Assembly: GCA_016081115.2 (NCBI GenBank)
Contig: CM071936.1
Span: 76,981,262 to 77,045,261 of the forward strand
Length of the DNA: 64,000 bases
DNA from: Rehmannia glutinosa
Lineage: Eukaryota; Streptophyta; Magnoliopsida; Lamiales; Orobanchaceae
Direction of reading: 5' to 3'
Shown: piece after piece, positions 1 through 11,069 of the stretch
Layout of the letters: each line of letters begins with the position of its first letter
Position numbering within the stretch: the stretch's first letter is position 1
The notes under the pieces: model-generated
Told to the model about the DNA's origin: nothing
Seen by the model: only the letters and a program-made list of their open reading frames with translations
Databases searched by the model: none
Position numbers and translations under genes: made by a program

Positions 1-240
1 CGGTCGTGCGGCGTCCCCTGTTTCTTCCCAAGTTCACACGGACATGTCTTCATTGCACGAGCAGGTCACACGGCCATGTGGTCCACACGATCTGGCCGTG
101 TGACATGTTTTTGTCCGGTTTCTTCGTCTTTTTGATCTTCTGTTTGCACTCGTCAATCCTATACAGGCCTTCCAACTAATATTTCTTCAATTAAGCTCCG
201 TTTCCTGTAAACAGTAAAAACACACTAGATATACATGCAA
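1..240. other. Retroelement-like relic with CACGGCC/GGCCGTG motifs
   Basis: The stretch is GC-richer than what follows and carries several ACACGG / GGCCATGT / GGCCGTGT words. Very similar words recur in the gypsy remnant at 11215-11410 and in its LTR at 14753-15020. No reading frame is recognisable. I infer a fragment of a gypsy-type non-coding region or LTR cut by the window edge; it could also be unrelated sequence that shares the motif. Confidence 0.3.
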
Positions 241-1244
241 ATGTATATCACCTTCTTTATTAAGATGACCTAAAATATCAAGAAATAAGATCTTTCCATA
301 TCAAAATAATACTTGAGAGTCGAGTTTTAAAACAATCCTTTTATAAATCAACTTTCCTTATTTAGTAAATCCTATTATAAGAAGTAACCAAGAAAGGCAA
401 AATACTTAATAATAGAATTTTCAAAAATAAGTAAAATTATTAGATGACGTGTAAAAACACGGATCTAAAATATTTGATTATAAATCATATGATTAAACAA
501 TATAAAAATAAATTATTATAAACTATAACAAAATATTTTTAAATACAATATATTTGGTTGATAATAAATTTGTGAATGTGAATTGTATATATATATATAT
601 GTATATATTAACATGTTTATCTATTAGAAAGTAAAAGTTTGAAAAAAAAAACTTAACTGCCCAATGTTGAATATTTAATGTATTGTTTTTCAATGAAATC
701 AATAATAATAGTCATTTAAAATTCCGATATCTTTTTATGGTTTAGAAAGTTGAATAGTTGTGAGAATTATTAAAGGAATTATACAAAAGCAGGATTATAT
801 TTAGCAACATAATTTTATGGGAAAATAAAATATTTCAAAAAATAAAAACTGTTCTATTTTGTATATACACATATACTCATATCTAATAGTCTGAATGCAC
901 AACTTTAAAAGTTGAATAACAAAATACATTGATAAATATAAAAAATAATTTCTATTAACATGAAAAGTAAGTTAATAAATATAAAAAATAATTTTCATAT
1001 ATAATAAACTATTATGACTATAATTTAATATTAAATAAAAATTTAATTTCTTCTTATTTGAATATATATATATAATATTATATATGGATATATTTAATAT
1101 ATACATATATATACTTATAATATTTTCATACATAGTTTGATATATTTTCTTCAATTAAAATAATTATTATTGATTAAATTTAATCAACTTAAATATAATT
1201 CTATATAATTATGAAAAAATGGATAAGCCTAATTAACATATATA
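241..1244. other. AT-rich stretch, nothing recognised
   Basis: Strongly AT-rich with short TA runs near 585-610 and 1060-1115. The only open frames are low-complexity Ile/Tyr/Asn strings. I see no gene, RNA or element ends here. Confidence 0.5.
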
Positions 1245-3730
1245 TGGGGAGGATCCAGTGAGACCATATCCTGCGGTGAGACAAGATGGACTAATCTCAA
1301 CCATCCCCTACAATAACCAAAGGCTAAGATTAAAAAGAGTAAACTTACATTAAATAATTAATTAAAATCCCTTAATGGGTAAGATTGTCAAAACACAATC
1401 AACATCCTAAACTAGTTATAGCATACGGTTGCAGGGAGAGAGAGAAAACACAACCAATCACAATCCACCTTCATAATAGCCTCCATTTCTATCGCAAATT
1501 CATATCACAATTCCCATATCCACTGCCATTAACAACTTATGAAAATCACAGAGAAAATGCAGGAAAAATCAGTGCAATATTACAGAGAAACAACGAACAA
1601 TGAGTTCGAATCACGATGATGAATCACCAGTGGTAGAAAAAACTATATGCAACAACATCAATGGTGCATGCATCGATGGAGAACTCGAAACTGGCCATTA
1701 ACATCAACTTTTAAAAAACTGTAATTTTTACAAAGAAGACGATGCATAGATACTTATGAAACGATGCATATATCTTAGGATATTACATAGTTGAAAATAT
1801 GCAACAAAAATCAACTAACTATGCATTGTCTGAAAACTATATATGCAGCGTCAAAAAACTAATATGCAATAAATTATACCCAACTATGCAAGGTGTCATA
1901 AACTAAGCAAAAAAATCAACTAACTATGCAATGTCTAAAAATATGCAATACATTTTACCAACTATGTCATAAGTGTCATAAAAGTGCAACAAAAAACAAC
2001 TAAATATGCATTATCTAATAACTATTTAAACAACAAAAGAACTCTAACTATACTGGATTTGAAAAAATGCCTTCTAAAATAACGCCATTAAATACGACAA
2101 TTACAATCTCATCCCATAAAAAACGGTTTCAAAAAGACAACCAATACCAAAAAATCTGTTGGATGATAAAAGTATAACTTTACCCTTAATGAATTAAAAT
2201 AAATGAAAAATTGCCTAAAAACCTGGAAAAATCACAACCATCAAATAAATCTAATCAAAGGCTAAGATTAGTCCACCTTGTCTCACAAGAATGTGGTCTC
2301 ATTTAGGGGTGTGCACGGTCCGGGACGGTCCGGAGATTCATAAATCTCCAGAACCATCCCGAAGTTCGGAGATTTTAAAAATCAATCTCCAGAACCGAAC
2401 CGTAGAGAAAAAATCTCCATACCGAACCGTACCGAATTTTTGGTACGGTTCGGTACGGGGATTTGGTTCTAACGGGACGGTTCGGGACGGTACGGTTCGG
2501 GACGGGGAAACAGAGATTAATCAAAAGTAAAACACACAAAATAAGAAAAAAATAAATGTAAAAATCACCAAATAATTATAGTTCATTCCTTTTTTTAGTG
2601 CAATCTCAAAATAAATGCTACAACCATAAAGGGCAACACAATCTCAAAATAAATTACAACCATAAAGTCACACCAACACTTAAAGGCTCCCAGTCAAAGT
2701 AATTTTCTTAATATGTTAATCTTTAATTGCAGTTGTTGGACAAGTATTTTATTATGGTAGATTTCTGATCTAATTTTTTATATTCTAAATATTTGATTGA
2801 TTGCAATCCAATTCTGCCAATACCAAAATAAAATTAACCATTGAATAATTTATGTCGAAAATTTTGTAAATCTAAAGCTGATGGTTTTTTAATTTACTAT
2901 GGATCATTGATGTGTAATTATTGTATTTCGGATGTACAAAACTTTTAAAAGTATAACATATAAGTATCGACAATAAGGAAATTTAATATACATGTTGATG
3001 TTATGCTTTATTAAAACGTAGAAAATAATGAGAATAATTAATCTCCTTAATTATTATCATTAATTCTTCTATAAAGAACTCAATTTTCAGTCATGGTCAA
3101 TTATATGGTGTTGTTTCACGAGTCATGTATCGTAAGAGTTTGAACATATTAGTTTGTGACGACGGCAAAATAAAATCAAACAGACGAATAATGTTGTGTA
3201 TAAAGAAGTATTCCAAAATTTATAATTTTGAAATGTACGTAGTTAACTTGATTTGTTAGAAGTTGTATTTTATATTTTTATATTCATTAATAGTGTAGCT
3301 CTTATAAGCATGCAATACCTTGATAGAACATGTCCCATCCATTACACGGGCAAAAGGCTAGTTAAATGATATAAATTCTTAGAAACTTAATTTAATAATT
3401 AATTAATCATATCAGATAATTTTCTAGGTTAATTAAATATGGGGTGTCACAATATCAAAATATAAATAAGATAAAAATAATATATATGTATGTATTAAAA
3501 AAATTTAAAAATCGGTTCTATCTTCTGGATCTTCGGTCCGGTATGGAAACAGTGCGGTTCGATGCGAATATTTTAAAAATCTCAGAATCGTACTCAAAAA
3601 ATTTTTTGGGACGGTTCGGTTCGGAGAAAGTCAAAAAGTCAATGGATGTTTTCGGTTCGGGTATCGGTTCGGTTCCAGTGATCTCCAAGTCCCGTGCACA
3701 ACCCTAGTCTCATTTGATCCAATTCTTATA
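1245..3730. mobile_element. Non-autonomous TIR element, copy 1 (interrupted)
   Basis: The left end reads GGATCCAGTGAGACC, followed by GTGAGACAAGATGGACTAAT. The right side near 2255-2300 and 3707-3728, read on the other strand, gives GGATCAAATGAGACC followed by GTGAGACAAGGTGGACTAAT, so the ends form an imperfect inverted repeat of about 50 bp. The right arm is split by a hAT-like insertion at 2304. The interior has no transposase and repeats the word ACTATGCA. It sits among TA runs, so a target duplication cannot be read reliably. Copies at 4915 and 5967 share the ends and the TGCATA-rich interior. The superfamily is not assigned; a Mutator-like or other TIR class is possible. Confidence 0.6.
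2304..3706. mobile_element. Non-autonomous hAT-like element with 8-bp target duplication
   Basis: The element starts TAGGGGTGTGCACGG and ends CCGTGCACAACCCTA, an imperfect inverted terminal repeat of about 15 bp. It is flanked by the identical 8-mer GTCTCATT at 2296-2303 and 3707-3714. An 8-bp duplication and ends of this type are characteristic of hAT transposons. Both subterminal regions (2325-2515 and 3530-3690) are dense in CGGTTCGG / GGGACGGT words, which fits repeated transposase-binding sites. The interior is AT-rich and has no transposase, so the copy must have moved in trans. It splits the right arm of the outer TIR element, which dates it as the younger of the two. Confidence 0.8.
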
Positions 3731-4243
3731 TATATCTATATATATATATCATAAATAGTCAAAATACATGAATATATAAATTGATGTCCAATTAATACCC
3801 TAAATGTATAAGTTTTAAAGCACATTACAAAATAATGAGTCAATATATCTTATTTGTTTTTATATATTGTGTTTATTATTTATTGTACATGTGCAATATC
3901 AAAACCAAAGATTGTAAAAATATGATTAATTAGATATATTATACGTCAAAAATGGATCTAAAACGAAAAAGTTATTAAATTTTAAAAAGAAAAAAGAAAA
4001 AAATATAATAATAATGCATTATAGACACATATTTGGAAACCCAATTTTACATACTCTATTTTTTATATAACTTTAAAAAGTGATTTTGTTGAAAGAAAGT
4101 TGACTACTAAAAATAATGGAATCACAAATATTTATTACTTTTTATTTTTCTGATTTTTGATACTTTTTTTAAGAAGAATTTTATAACTTTTTTTGGAAAT
4201 GAAAAATGGGCATGAAAAATATTTGGTTACTATTCTAAAAATA
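3731..4243. other. AT-rich spacer, nothing recognised
   Basis: AT-rich sequence beginning with a TATATATC run. No gene, RNA or clear element boundary was seen. Confidence 0.45.
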
Positions 4244-4264
4244 CTCTCTCTCTCTCTCTCTCTC
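4244..4264. repeat. (CT)n microsatellite
   Basis: About ten CT dinucleotide units, directly before the SINE-like block. Confidence 0.9.
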
Positions 4265-4436
4265 GCAACGTGGAGGTTTGAATCCACCTGGTAAAAGGGT
4301 GGAGAAAGATTTTTGGTGTAGCGACTCGCCATGGCGGCTCGGGACCATGACTTGTTGAGGTACATTCCGCGATTCACCTCCTCCATGAAGCTATAGGGCA
4401 AGGGCAAATGGGGGCCCTTAGGGATGTGGTTCATCC
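4265..4436 (+). mobile_element. SINE-like block with a Pol III B-box-like word (candidate)
   Basis: A GC-richer block in AT-rich surroundings contains GGTTTGAATCC, close to the Pol III B-box consensus GGTTCGANTCC. It is followed by about 150 bp of moderate GC and then a TA-rich tail at 4437. The block size and tail fit a tRNA-derived SINE. I could not define an A box or a target duplication, so this is a candidate only; the opposite strand is also open but shows no known protein. Confidence 0.27.
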
Positions 4437-4914
4437 TTATATATATATATATATATACATATATTAAAAGAAAAAATAAAGTTGACACATGTTATCACCT
4501 TATTAATCTTGGACATTTGTCAACTTCTCATCCTCTCAATTCCACATGGCGGCTTCATATTTTTCTATGTGGCAATCTGTGTACAAATTTAAAAGATAAC
4601 AAATTTAATCAAGATTCTAAAAGATAAAATATAATCCAAAATATAAATGATTTGCTCAAAATTAATTTGGAAAAGACCATGCTGATCAAATCTATTTTAA
4701 TATGTTTTTATTGAGAAATACTCTATTAGTTCATAATATATACTTTGAATTTGAAAGATAACAATTTAAGAGATAATAAATAATCCAAAAATCAAGGATT
4801 CTATCTACATTATTTTTTAAATTTGTTATCTTTTAAATTTGTAACAGTAAAATTTTATTTTTGGACAAATCTTATGTAACACACGGGTGTTAGTGTGTGT
4901 GTGTGTGCTTGTGT
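4437..4914. other. TA microsatellite and AT-rich spacer with (GT)n
   Basis: Starts with a TA run (about 4437-4465), continues as AT-rich sequence and ends with a short (GT)n run near 4889-4910. No gene is seen. Confidence 0.5.
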
Positions 4915-5960
4915 ATAGGGATAGGATCTCGTGAGACAATCCCTTACCATGAGACCATAAGGACTAATCATAACCGCTCTCATTAAATAATTGATGGTTG
5001 AGATTATAATGAATAAAATTAGATTAAATATTTAATTTAATCACAAAAAGGGTGACTCTGTAAAATCACAATAAAATGTAACCTCCTTACCATTAAATAC
5101 GGATAGATAAAAATGAAAATAAAATCAAACAATATCAGTTATGTTCCATATATGTATCAATCCCACAAAAATCGCCATCAAGTCTCACAATTAAATCTCT
5201 CTCTCATAGTTCCACTACTAACGTGGAACATAATTATTATGACTGTAATGCAAATTTTAGAATAAATATCGCATAGATCATTATCGACATTAATCCACGC
5301 TTAATTGTTGCTTAATGCATACATGGTTATAATATATTACATATTCATATTTTATTTGGTGCATATATAGTAATGAGATGATGTTAAGTTATTTGTTATT
5401 TGATGCATATATAATTATGAGACAACACATAGTTAGTTATTGTTTGATGCATCTATAAGCGTGATGCAATTTGTAGGTAGTTATCATCTTATGCATAATT
5501 ATTTGTTGTTTTATGCATATATAATCGTAACACCATGCATAGTTAGTTATTGAATGATGCTCGATATAATGCATACTTGGTTTGAATAAATTGCTTATTT
5601 ATAATACATATATTACTTATATTGTGGAAAACTTACTGCATAATTATGTTCATTTTGGTGCATACGTGAAGGGAATATATTGCATATTTAAAATAAATAT
5701 GAAGCATATTTAACATAAATTGAATAGCAGGAGATTTCATATCGATATCCAATCCCTTAAATCACAGTATGAACAATACGTTTCTAAAAAAATCGTCAAA
5801 TAATGAAAGTTATAAAATACCCTTAATGAAGGGAAATAAATATTTAAATAATTAAAAATTCGAAATAATCTCATCCATTAGTTTTGATAAATAAATGGTT
5901 AAGATTAGTCCATACTGTCTTACACTGAGACCCTTACCTCATTTGATCCAATCCCTATAT
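4915..5960. mobile_element. Non-autonomous TIR element, copy 2
   Basis: The left end reads TAGGGATAGGATC then TGAGACCATAAGGACTAATC. The right end on the opposite strand reads TAGGGATTGGATCAAATGAG then GTATGGACTAATCTTAACC. Both ends abut TA-rich sequence. The interior (5280-5710) is dense in TGCATA / GCATATATA and TAGTTAGTTATT words, as in copy 1, and has no open frame of note. The element is about 1.05 kb, with no transposase. The TIR similarity to copy 1 is visible by eye; family membership is inferred from that. Confidence 0.6.
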
Positions 5961-5966
5961 ATATAC

Positions 5967-6832
5967 ATATATATATATGGTTATATGAGACCATGGCATA
6001 TGGTGAGTCCATGGGGTACCAATTCTAACCATAGATCTAATATTTTCAATGGTCAATATTTAACAAGCTAAATTGCAATTTATTAACTAATTAACTTAAC
6101 ATATGGGTATATTAGTCCACACAAATTTGTCCCAGGGACAAAATAGAAGCAATTACCAAACTCAACCATGAGAATCACTTCACGAGTCCATTGCCAAAAT
6201 CATCCATGACAAGAACGAACCAGGTTCATTTTGTCATCTTCTTTATTCAACACACTACGGTGTGTGAAAAAAAAAATTGCGATAATTCCACCATAGTTGC
6301 TACATTTCATATCGACATGCAAAGACTAAACTCTTCTGTTTAATATGCATGAATCTAGTTTTTCATAAGCAAGATTCAATAACTTGACAAGCAAAACTAA
6401 CAATGTGCACAAGCATAATAAATATCAGTCACAAAATATAACAACTACATTGCAAAAATCGTGATTTTCACACAAAATGCCAAAACACTGTGAGAGTTCC
6501 AAAATTTACAAAGGCTACAACTGTAAAAAAAATAATTTGATAAGCAGTTCATAAGCAGCATTGAATAGCTTCACAAGAAAAACTAACCAGTTACATAAGC
6601 ATATCAATCACATTACCATTCTGTTTAATATGCATGAATCTAATATTACATAAGCACTATTCAAGACCTTCACAAGTAAGACTAACAATGTACACAAGCA
6701 TGATACATGTATAATATACGTGCATTTAGGGGCTTAAATTGATATATATTTGATGCATTTTCATGCATATTTAGTGTATTTTACTTGGTTTCCTTAGAAG
6801 GGCATGACATCGTGGATTTTTGTAATTTGTAT
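5967..6832. mobile_element. Related TIR element, copy 3 (left part, ends at gap)
   Basis: The left part reads TATATGAGACCATGGCATATG and continues GTGAGTCCATGGGGTACCAA, which resembles the outer ends of copies 1 and 2 but is more diverged. The interior contains repeated GCATGAATCTA and CACAAGCAT blocks. The matching right end is not present before the assembly gap, so the element is incomplete or the call is wrong. Confidence 0.35.
6340..6712. repeat. Dispersed direct repeats of about 80 bp
   Basis: Three related blocks (about 6345-6425, 6540-6610 and 6630-6710) share the order GCATGAATCTA, CATAAGCA, ATTCAA, ACAAG, ACTAACAATGT and CACAAGCAT, with substitutions; the second block is the most incomplete. 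Unit divergence suggests an old internal duplication within a transposon, not a satellite. Confidence 0.5.
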
Positions 6833-6932
6833 NNNNNNNNNNNNNNNNNNNNNNNNNNNNNNNNNNNNNNNNNNNNNNNNNNNNNNNNNNNNNNNNNNNN
6901 NNNNNNNNNNNNNNNNNNNNNNNNNNNNNNNN
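6833..6932. other. Assembly gap (100 N)
   Basis: Exactly 100 undetermined bases, the usual placeholder for a gap of unknown length. Sequence left and right of it belongs to unrelated elements, so missing sequence may be large. Confidence 0.98.
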
Positions 6933-6944
6933 ATTTCTGGCCGA

Positions 6945-7905
6945 CAAGTATTTTACCGTATGACCGCTTTTTATCACAATAAAAACAAGTAATAATTCTA
7001 GGAGCATAATGACGATATGCATATTGACTTGATCCTTTTTCATATGATTAACAACATTAGGCTTATGATCAAGTCCTTTTATCACAATTATGAATATCAA
7101 CAATATTGGACATTTTATTGGTACTCAAGTTGGATTTTAATAAATCCTTTTTCATGCAATCAATATTCTCAACAAAGTACTATTTTCTTTTTCAGGTTTC
7201 TAACCTTGTCAAGTGTATAGTGGTGTGAGCACATGATAGTGATTCATAAGAAGTAAATAAACTATCCTTATCATTTTTCAAAATATTGAATTCCTTTTTC
7301 AAATTTTTGTATTTAACAAGTAGCTTTGGAATTCATTTTTGAAGTTCATCATAATCATTTTGCAAATCACTATATTCATTTTGCAATTCATTGTCATAAG
7401 AAGAAGTAGAAGGTTTAGAACTTACCTCGTTTCTCTTCTTCGATGCCCATAAGACATTTTCGACTTCATCATCGAATTTGTAAGAGGCTCATCCCATATT
7501 GTTGGATTTGATGTTGTATCCATTTGAGAAAGAATGCTTTTGAGTTGCTCCTTTTATTTGCATATACTTCATAGATGGCTTCTAGTTTTGCCATACTTCA
7601 TGTGCCGATCGAATACCTTGAACATAATCAAATTCAAAGTGGTAAGTGAACAATGTAAAATATTAAGAGCTTTACCATTTAAGGAGATGATTCTCTTCTC
7701 TTCATCATTGAGCTCTTTGAAGCCTTTTGAGGTGTGTGGTGTATCTTTCATCGGAATGGATTCTCCATTAATGGCGTGTTCCAAATGTCGAACCCGCAAC
7801 CTTGTAAGTAGCATTCCATTCTTTCTTTCCAAAAATATAAAATTTTGGAATCAAACCGAGGTGGCTTGGTGGTGGAGGTGCAGGAAATTTGAGCTTCGTT
7901 TGTAG
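6945..7905 (-). pseudogene. Sirevirus gag / coiled-coil relic
   Basis: Degenerate gag of the Ty1/copia fragment, which would have formed the particle and bound genomic RNA. The part at 7569-7832 keeps the pattern NGKALNILHCSLT, matching the gag of the Sirevirus at 31.4 kb. The part at 7240-7450 matches the region coding the coiled coil, and 6945-7000 matches the second zinc-knuckle region, where the C-x2-C pair is recognisable but the His and last Cys are not. The central gag is deleted and several stops and shifts are present. Identification is by resemblance to the fuller copy in this window. Confidence 0.55.
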
Positions 7906-7953
7906 CCGTCGATCGTTTCTCTTCACTCGCGATGTGAAGCAGAGCTTGCCAAA

Positions 7954-7972
7954 AGTTTGGCTTTGATACCCT
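7954..7972 (-). other. Primer binding site (Met-tRNA type), degenerate
   Basis: On the minus strand the bases next to the LTR read AGGGTATCAAAGCCAAAC, close to the TGGTATCAGAGCC site that copia elements use to prime from initiator Met-tRNA, with mismatches. Its position directly inside the LTR supports the call. Confidence 0.55.
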
Positions 7973-8220
7973 TGTAAGTCAGCGGCTACGATAATCTAGA
8001 GGTGGGGTGAATAGATTATCTCCATCTTTTCTATTTCGCCCTCTTTTAACAATCGAAAGCTCAAACACAATAATAAGGTGCGGAATGTAAACAACACACG
8101 TCGATTTAAAGAGGTTCAACCCACCTAGGGCTAATCCTCTACCACCCGATATATCAGGATGGATTTGAAAAGAAAAAGAATTTTATTAATTGCAAAATTA
8201 ATACAAATTCAACTTACAAT

Positions 8221-8535
8221 ACTTGAAGAGCACCACACTCTTCTTCAACACCACCTTTGGAGATTACCACAATCTCCTTTGAAGATCACCACAATCTTCC
8301 GACTTGAAGAGCACCGAACTCTCAACACCACCTTTGGAGATTACCACAATCTCCTTTGAAGATTACCACAATCTTCCGACTTGAAAGAGCACCGAACTCT
8401 CCAACACCACCTTTGGAATTACCACAATCTCCCTTTGAAGATTACCACAATCTTCCTTCAACGGCACCTTTGAAGATCACCACAATCTTCAATCTTGAAG
8501 AATACCAAATTCTTCAACACCTCAAGAGCACCACA
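8221..8535. repeat. Tandem minisatellite inside LTR
   Basis: Irregular tandem units contain CACCTTTGAAGATTACCACA followed by ATCTTC, alternating with GAGCACC-ACTCTTC units. Each unit pairs a GAAGA/GGAGA word with its reverse complement TCTTC/TCTCC, so units are small imperfect palindromes. Shorter versions of the array exist in the LTRs at 24502 and 31711 (CCTTGAGGATTACCACAACC units). Confidence 0.75.
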
Positions 8536-8823
8536 CTCTTGAAACACTATCACTAGATCACCCAGTGTATTCTTACCATAAAGAATACTCACAAGGATAT
8601 CTTGTGTTTGGTTGATGAATTCAATCAAGATTACACTTTGAAAAATATTACAACTCAAAAGTGCAAGTGTAATCAAGAATGAAAAGCCTAGACCTCAAGA
8701 TGTGAAAGTGATAGTACTTAGGCTATTACAACAAGAATGTTGAAATGAATAACAAAGATTATGTGCTTGTGATATCTCTTGTTGTTTGTATCAAGTCTTG
8801 TATTTGATCCCTCAAGCTTTCAT

Positions 8824-8833
8824 CTATTTATAG
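8824..8833 (-). promoter_or_regulatory. LTR TATA box
   Basis: The minus strand reads CTATAAATAG, a canonical plant TATA box. The same word occupies the equivalent place in the two complete Sirevirus LTRs. Confidence 0.6.
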
Positions 8834-9699
8834 GGAAGCCTTCAAATTTGAATTCCAACATAGGCTCCTCAAAAGCTCCTCCAAAGGCTCCTCCAACATA
8901 GGCTCCTTCATGGGCTCCTCCGTATTTTTCTTTTGTCTACAAATAAGGCAAAGAGATTAAAATAAATATGGTTGTCTCATAAGGATACAAAAATCAGATT
9001 ATAGAACAATCCCACATTTTAAGGAAGAATGGTCTGCTGCCACAGCGGTTATATTTTAGGTTGTCGAACTAAAGGCGCCGGTCGCGCACAAAAGGGCGTT
9101 TGAAATAGTCTTGAAAAATTACAGGCGACCGGTCGAGGGGTGCTCGGCCGGTCGACATCACCTAGCGCCGAGTCGACCTCTCCAAAAATAGAACAGGGGA
9201 GATTTTGCACACTTGCAGTGGTCGACCCACCCGACAGCCGATCGGCCGAGCCGATCGGCCCTTGACGGCCGGTCGACTGCAGAAATTTCTTCCGTCTCAT
9301 TTTGTTTCAAAAACATCTTCAGGAGTCACGGGTTGCCCTATAGAGGGCGACGGTCGACACGAGACAGAAATGTTGTCCAATTTTAGTCGAAAATAAAACT
9401 TAAGAAATACTCGAAAATTTAGTAAAAACATTTTAAACCGATCGAGTATTTAGACAACATTAGAAATATAGTTTCAATGTGAAAACCGTTGACATAAAAT
9501 CTTTGAAAGTGTTGTCAATATTAATCGAAAAAGACTTGAGCAAATACTCGGAAAATATTAAAACTATTTTAAATCATTTAGGAGTATTTGGACAACACTT
9601 TAAAACCATTGTTTTGGTATAAAACAAAATCATCAAAATCATGATAAAACCGTTTATCAAACACTATCTCGGCTTGAGCACTCTGACGCACGGATGAGC

Positions 9700-11069
9700 A
9701 ACACAATGGACATATCAGCGATTCTTTCCCGGATGAGCAACTCTTTGCCCTCAACTCAATTTCAATTGATATTCCTTGGTTTGCGATTTCGCTAATTATC
9801 TTGCAGGAAAAGTTCTCCCAAAAGGGATGACCCATCAACAAAAGAAGAAATTCTTTTCGGACCTCAAGTATTATATTTGGGGCATCCCCACCTATTCCGA
9901 GTTTGTGCGGATCAAATCATACGAAGGTGTGTTGCACTTCCCGAAACAATCTCCATTTTGAATCATTGTCACAAAGGACCACTGGTGGACATTATCAAGC
10001 AAATACTACGGCACGCAAGGTCCTTGAGTCGGGTTTCTATTGGCCTACACTTTTCAAAGACGCAAAACGGTATGTTGAAACTTGTGATAGTTGTCAACGA
10101 ACAGGAATATTTCTCGAAGAAATGAAATGCCCCAAAACGGTATACTTGTTTGTGAAATTTTTGATGTTTGGGGTATTGATTTTATGGGACCTTTTTCCGG
10201 CGTCGTTTGGCAATAAATATATTTTGGTAGCCGTTGACTACGTGTCTAAGTGGGTAGAGGCTCAAGCTTTACCTAAAAATGATGCTCGAGTGGTGGTGCA
10301 TTTTCTCAAAAACTTTTACCCGATTTGGTACACCACGAGCCATCATTAGCGATAGAGGCACTCACTTTTGTAATAATCAATTTGATAAGGTTTTAAAGCG
10401 ATATGGTGTCACACACCGAGTACCGACCGCTTATCATCCCCAAACTAGCGGTCAAGTCGAAGTGTCCAACCGCGAATTAAAACGAATTTTGGAAAAACGG
10501 TTGGGCACTCTCGCAAGGATTGGTCCTCAAACTCGATGATGCCCTTTGGGCTTATAGAACGGCTTTCAAAACGCCATAGGGACTACCCCATACCGACTCG
10601 TCTATGGTAAAGCATGTCATTTGCGGTTGAGCTTGAACATAAAGCCTTTTGGGCTATTAAAATGCTTAATTATGACTTGTCAAGTGCAGGAAATAACCGT
10701 TTATTGCAGATTAACGAACTCGAAGAATGGCGAAATTCGGCATACGAGAATTCGAAAATTTACAAAGAACGAACGAAACAATGGCATGACAAGCACATTA
10801 AGCACACGAGGGAATTCCAACCGGGTGATCAAGTGTTACTATTCAATTCCCGACTTTGCCTATTTCCGGGTAAGTTAAAATCCAGGTGGTCCGGCCCATT
10901 CACTGTTACTCAAGTGTTTCCTTACGGGACTATCGAAATTACGCATAAGGAAATGGGCACCTTTAAGGTAAACGGACACCGTCTGAAGCTTTATTTTGGG
11001 GGCACCATCGATGATAATTATAGAGATTCCCTCAAGCTTGAGGATCCCCCAAATACATCACACAATTAG
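9700..11069 (+). pseudogene. Ty3/gypsy RNase H end and integrase
   Basis: Encodes the C-terminal part of a gypsy pol. Integrase inserts the DNA copy into the host chromosome. Visible in order: SDSFPDEQLFAL near the RNase H/integrase junction, the zinc-binding H-H-C-C region (HCHKGP... then CDSCQRTG), the catalytic core with DFMGPF, SDRGTHF and the QTSGQVEVSNRE motif supplying the D, D and E residues, and a C-terminal stretch with GDQVLLFNSRL and KLKSRWSGPF. The core words and YGKACHLPVELEHKAFWA-type text are typical of plant Athila-like elements. Frame changes near 9900, 10130, 10310, 10500 and 10610 break it into overlapping pieces, so no full protein is made. It ends with a clean stop at 11067-11069. 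Confidence 0.85.

Larger units (their letters stand above)
6933..9663 (-). mobile_element. Sirevirus-like Ty1/copia fragment (gag relic plus 5' LTR)
   Basis: Read on the minus strand, the order is LTR, Met-type primer site, gag relic, then truncation at the assembly gap. Both the gag relic and the LTR ends resemble the complete Sirevirus at 24502-33000: the LTR inner edge shares GGCTACNATAATCTAGAGG and the outer edge shares ATCATCAAAATCATGATAAAA. Pol and the 3' LTR are absent. The outer edge abuts gypsy pol sequence at 9664, so this copy seems to have inserted into the Athila element. The matching left junction is lost in or beyond the gap. Confidence 0.7.
7973..9663 (-). repeat. Sirevirus-like 5' LTR
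   Basis: About 1.69 kb, running from TGTAAGTCAGCGG to TTTATCAAACA, with TG...CA ends. It aligns at both edges with the 1.29 kb LTRs at 24502 and 31711 but is longer, mainly because of an expanded run of CACAATCTTC-type repeats. It holds a TATA box for minus-strand transcription and a GC island (9050-9380) rich in CGACCGGTCG-like words. Confidence 0.65.

Noticed and set aside
4265..4300. tRNA gene suggested by a B-box-like GGTTTGAATCC
   Set aside because: No cloverleaf with matching acceptor stem or anticodon arm could be laid out; at best it is a SINE remnant.
6785..7103. Open frames running through the assembly gap on both strands
   Set aside because: They are open only because undetermined bases contain no stop codons.
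8221..8535. CRISPR-like array of direct repeats
   Set aside because: Units are contiguous and diverged, lack constant-length unique spacers, and lie inside a plant LTR.
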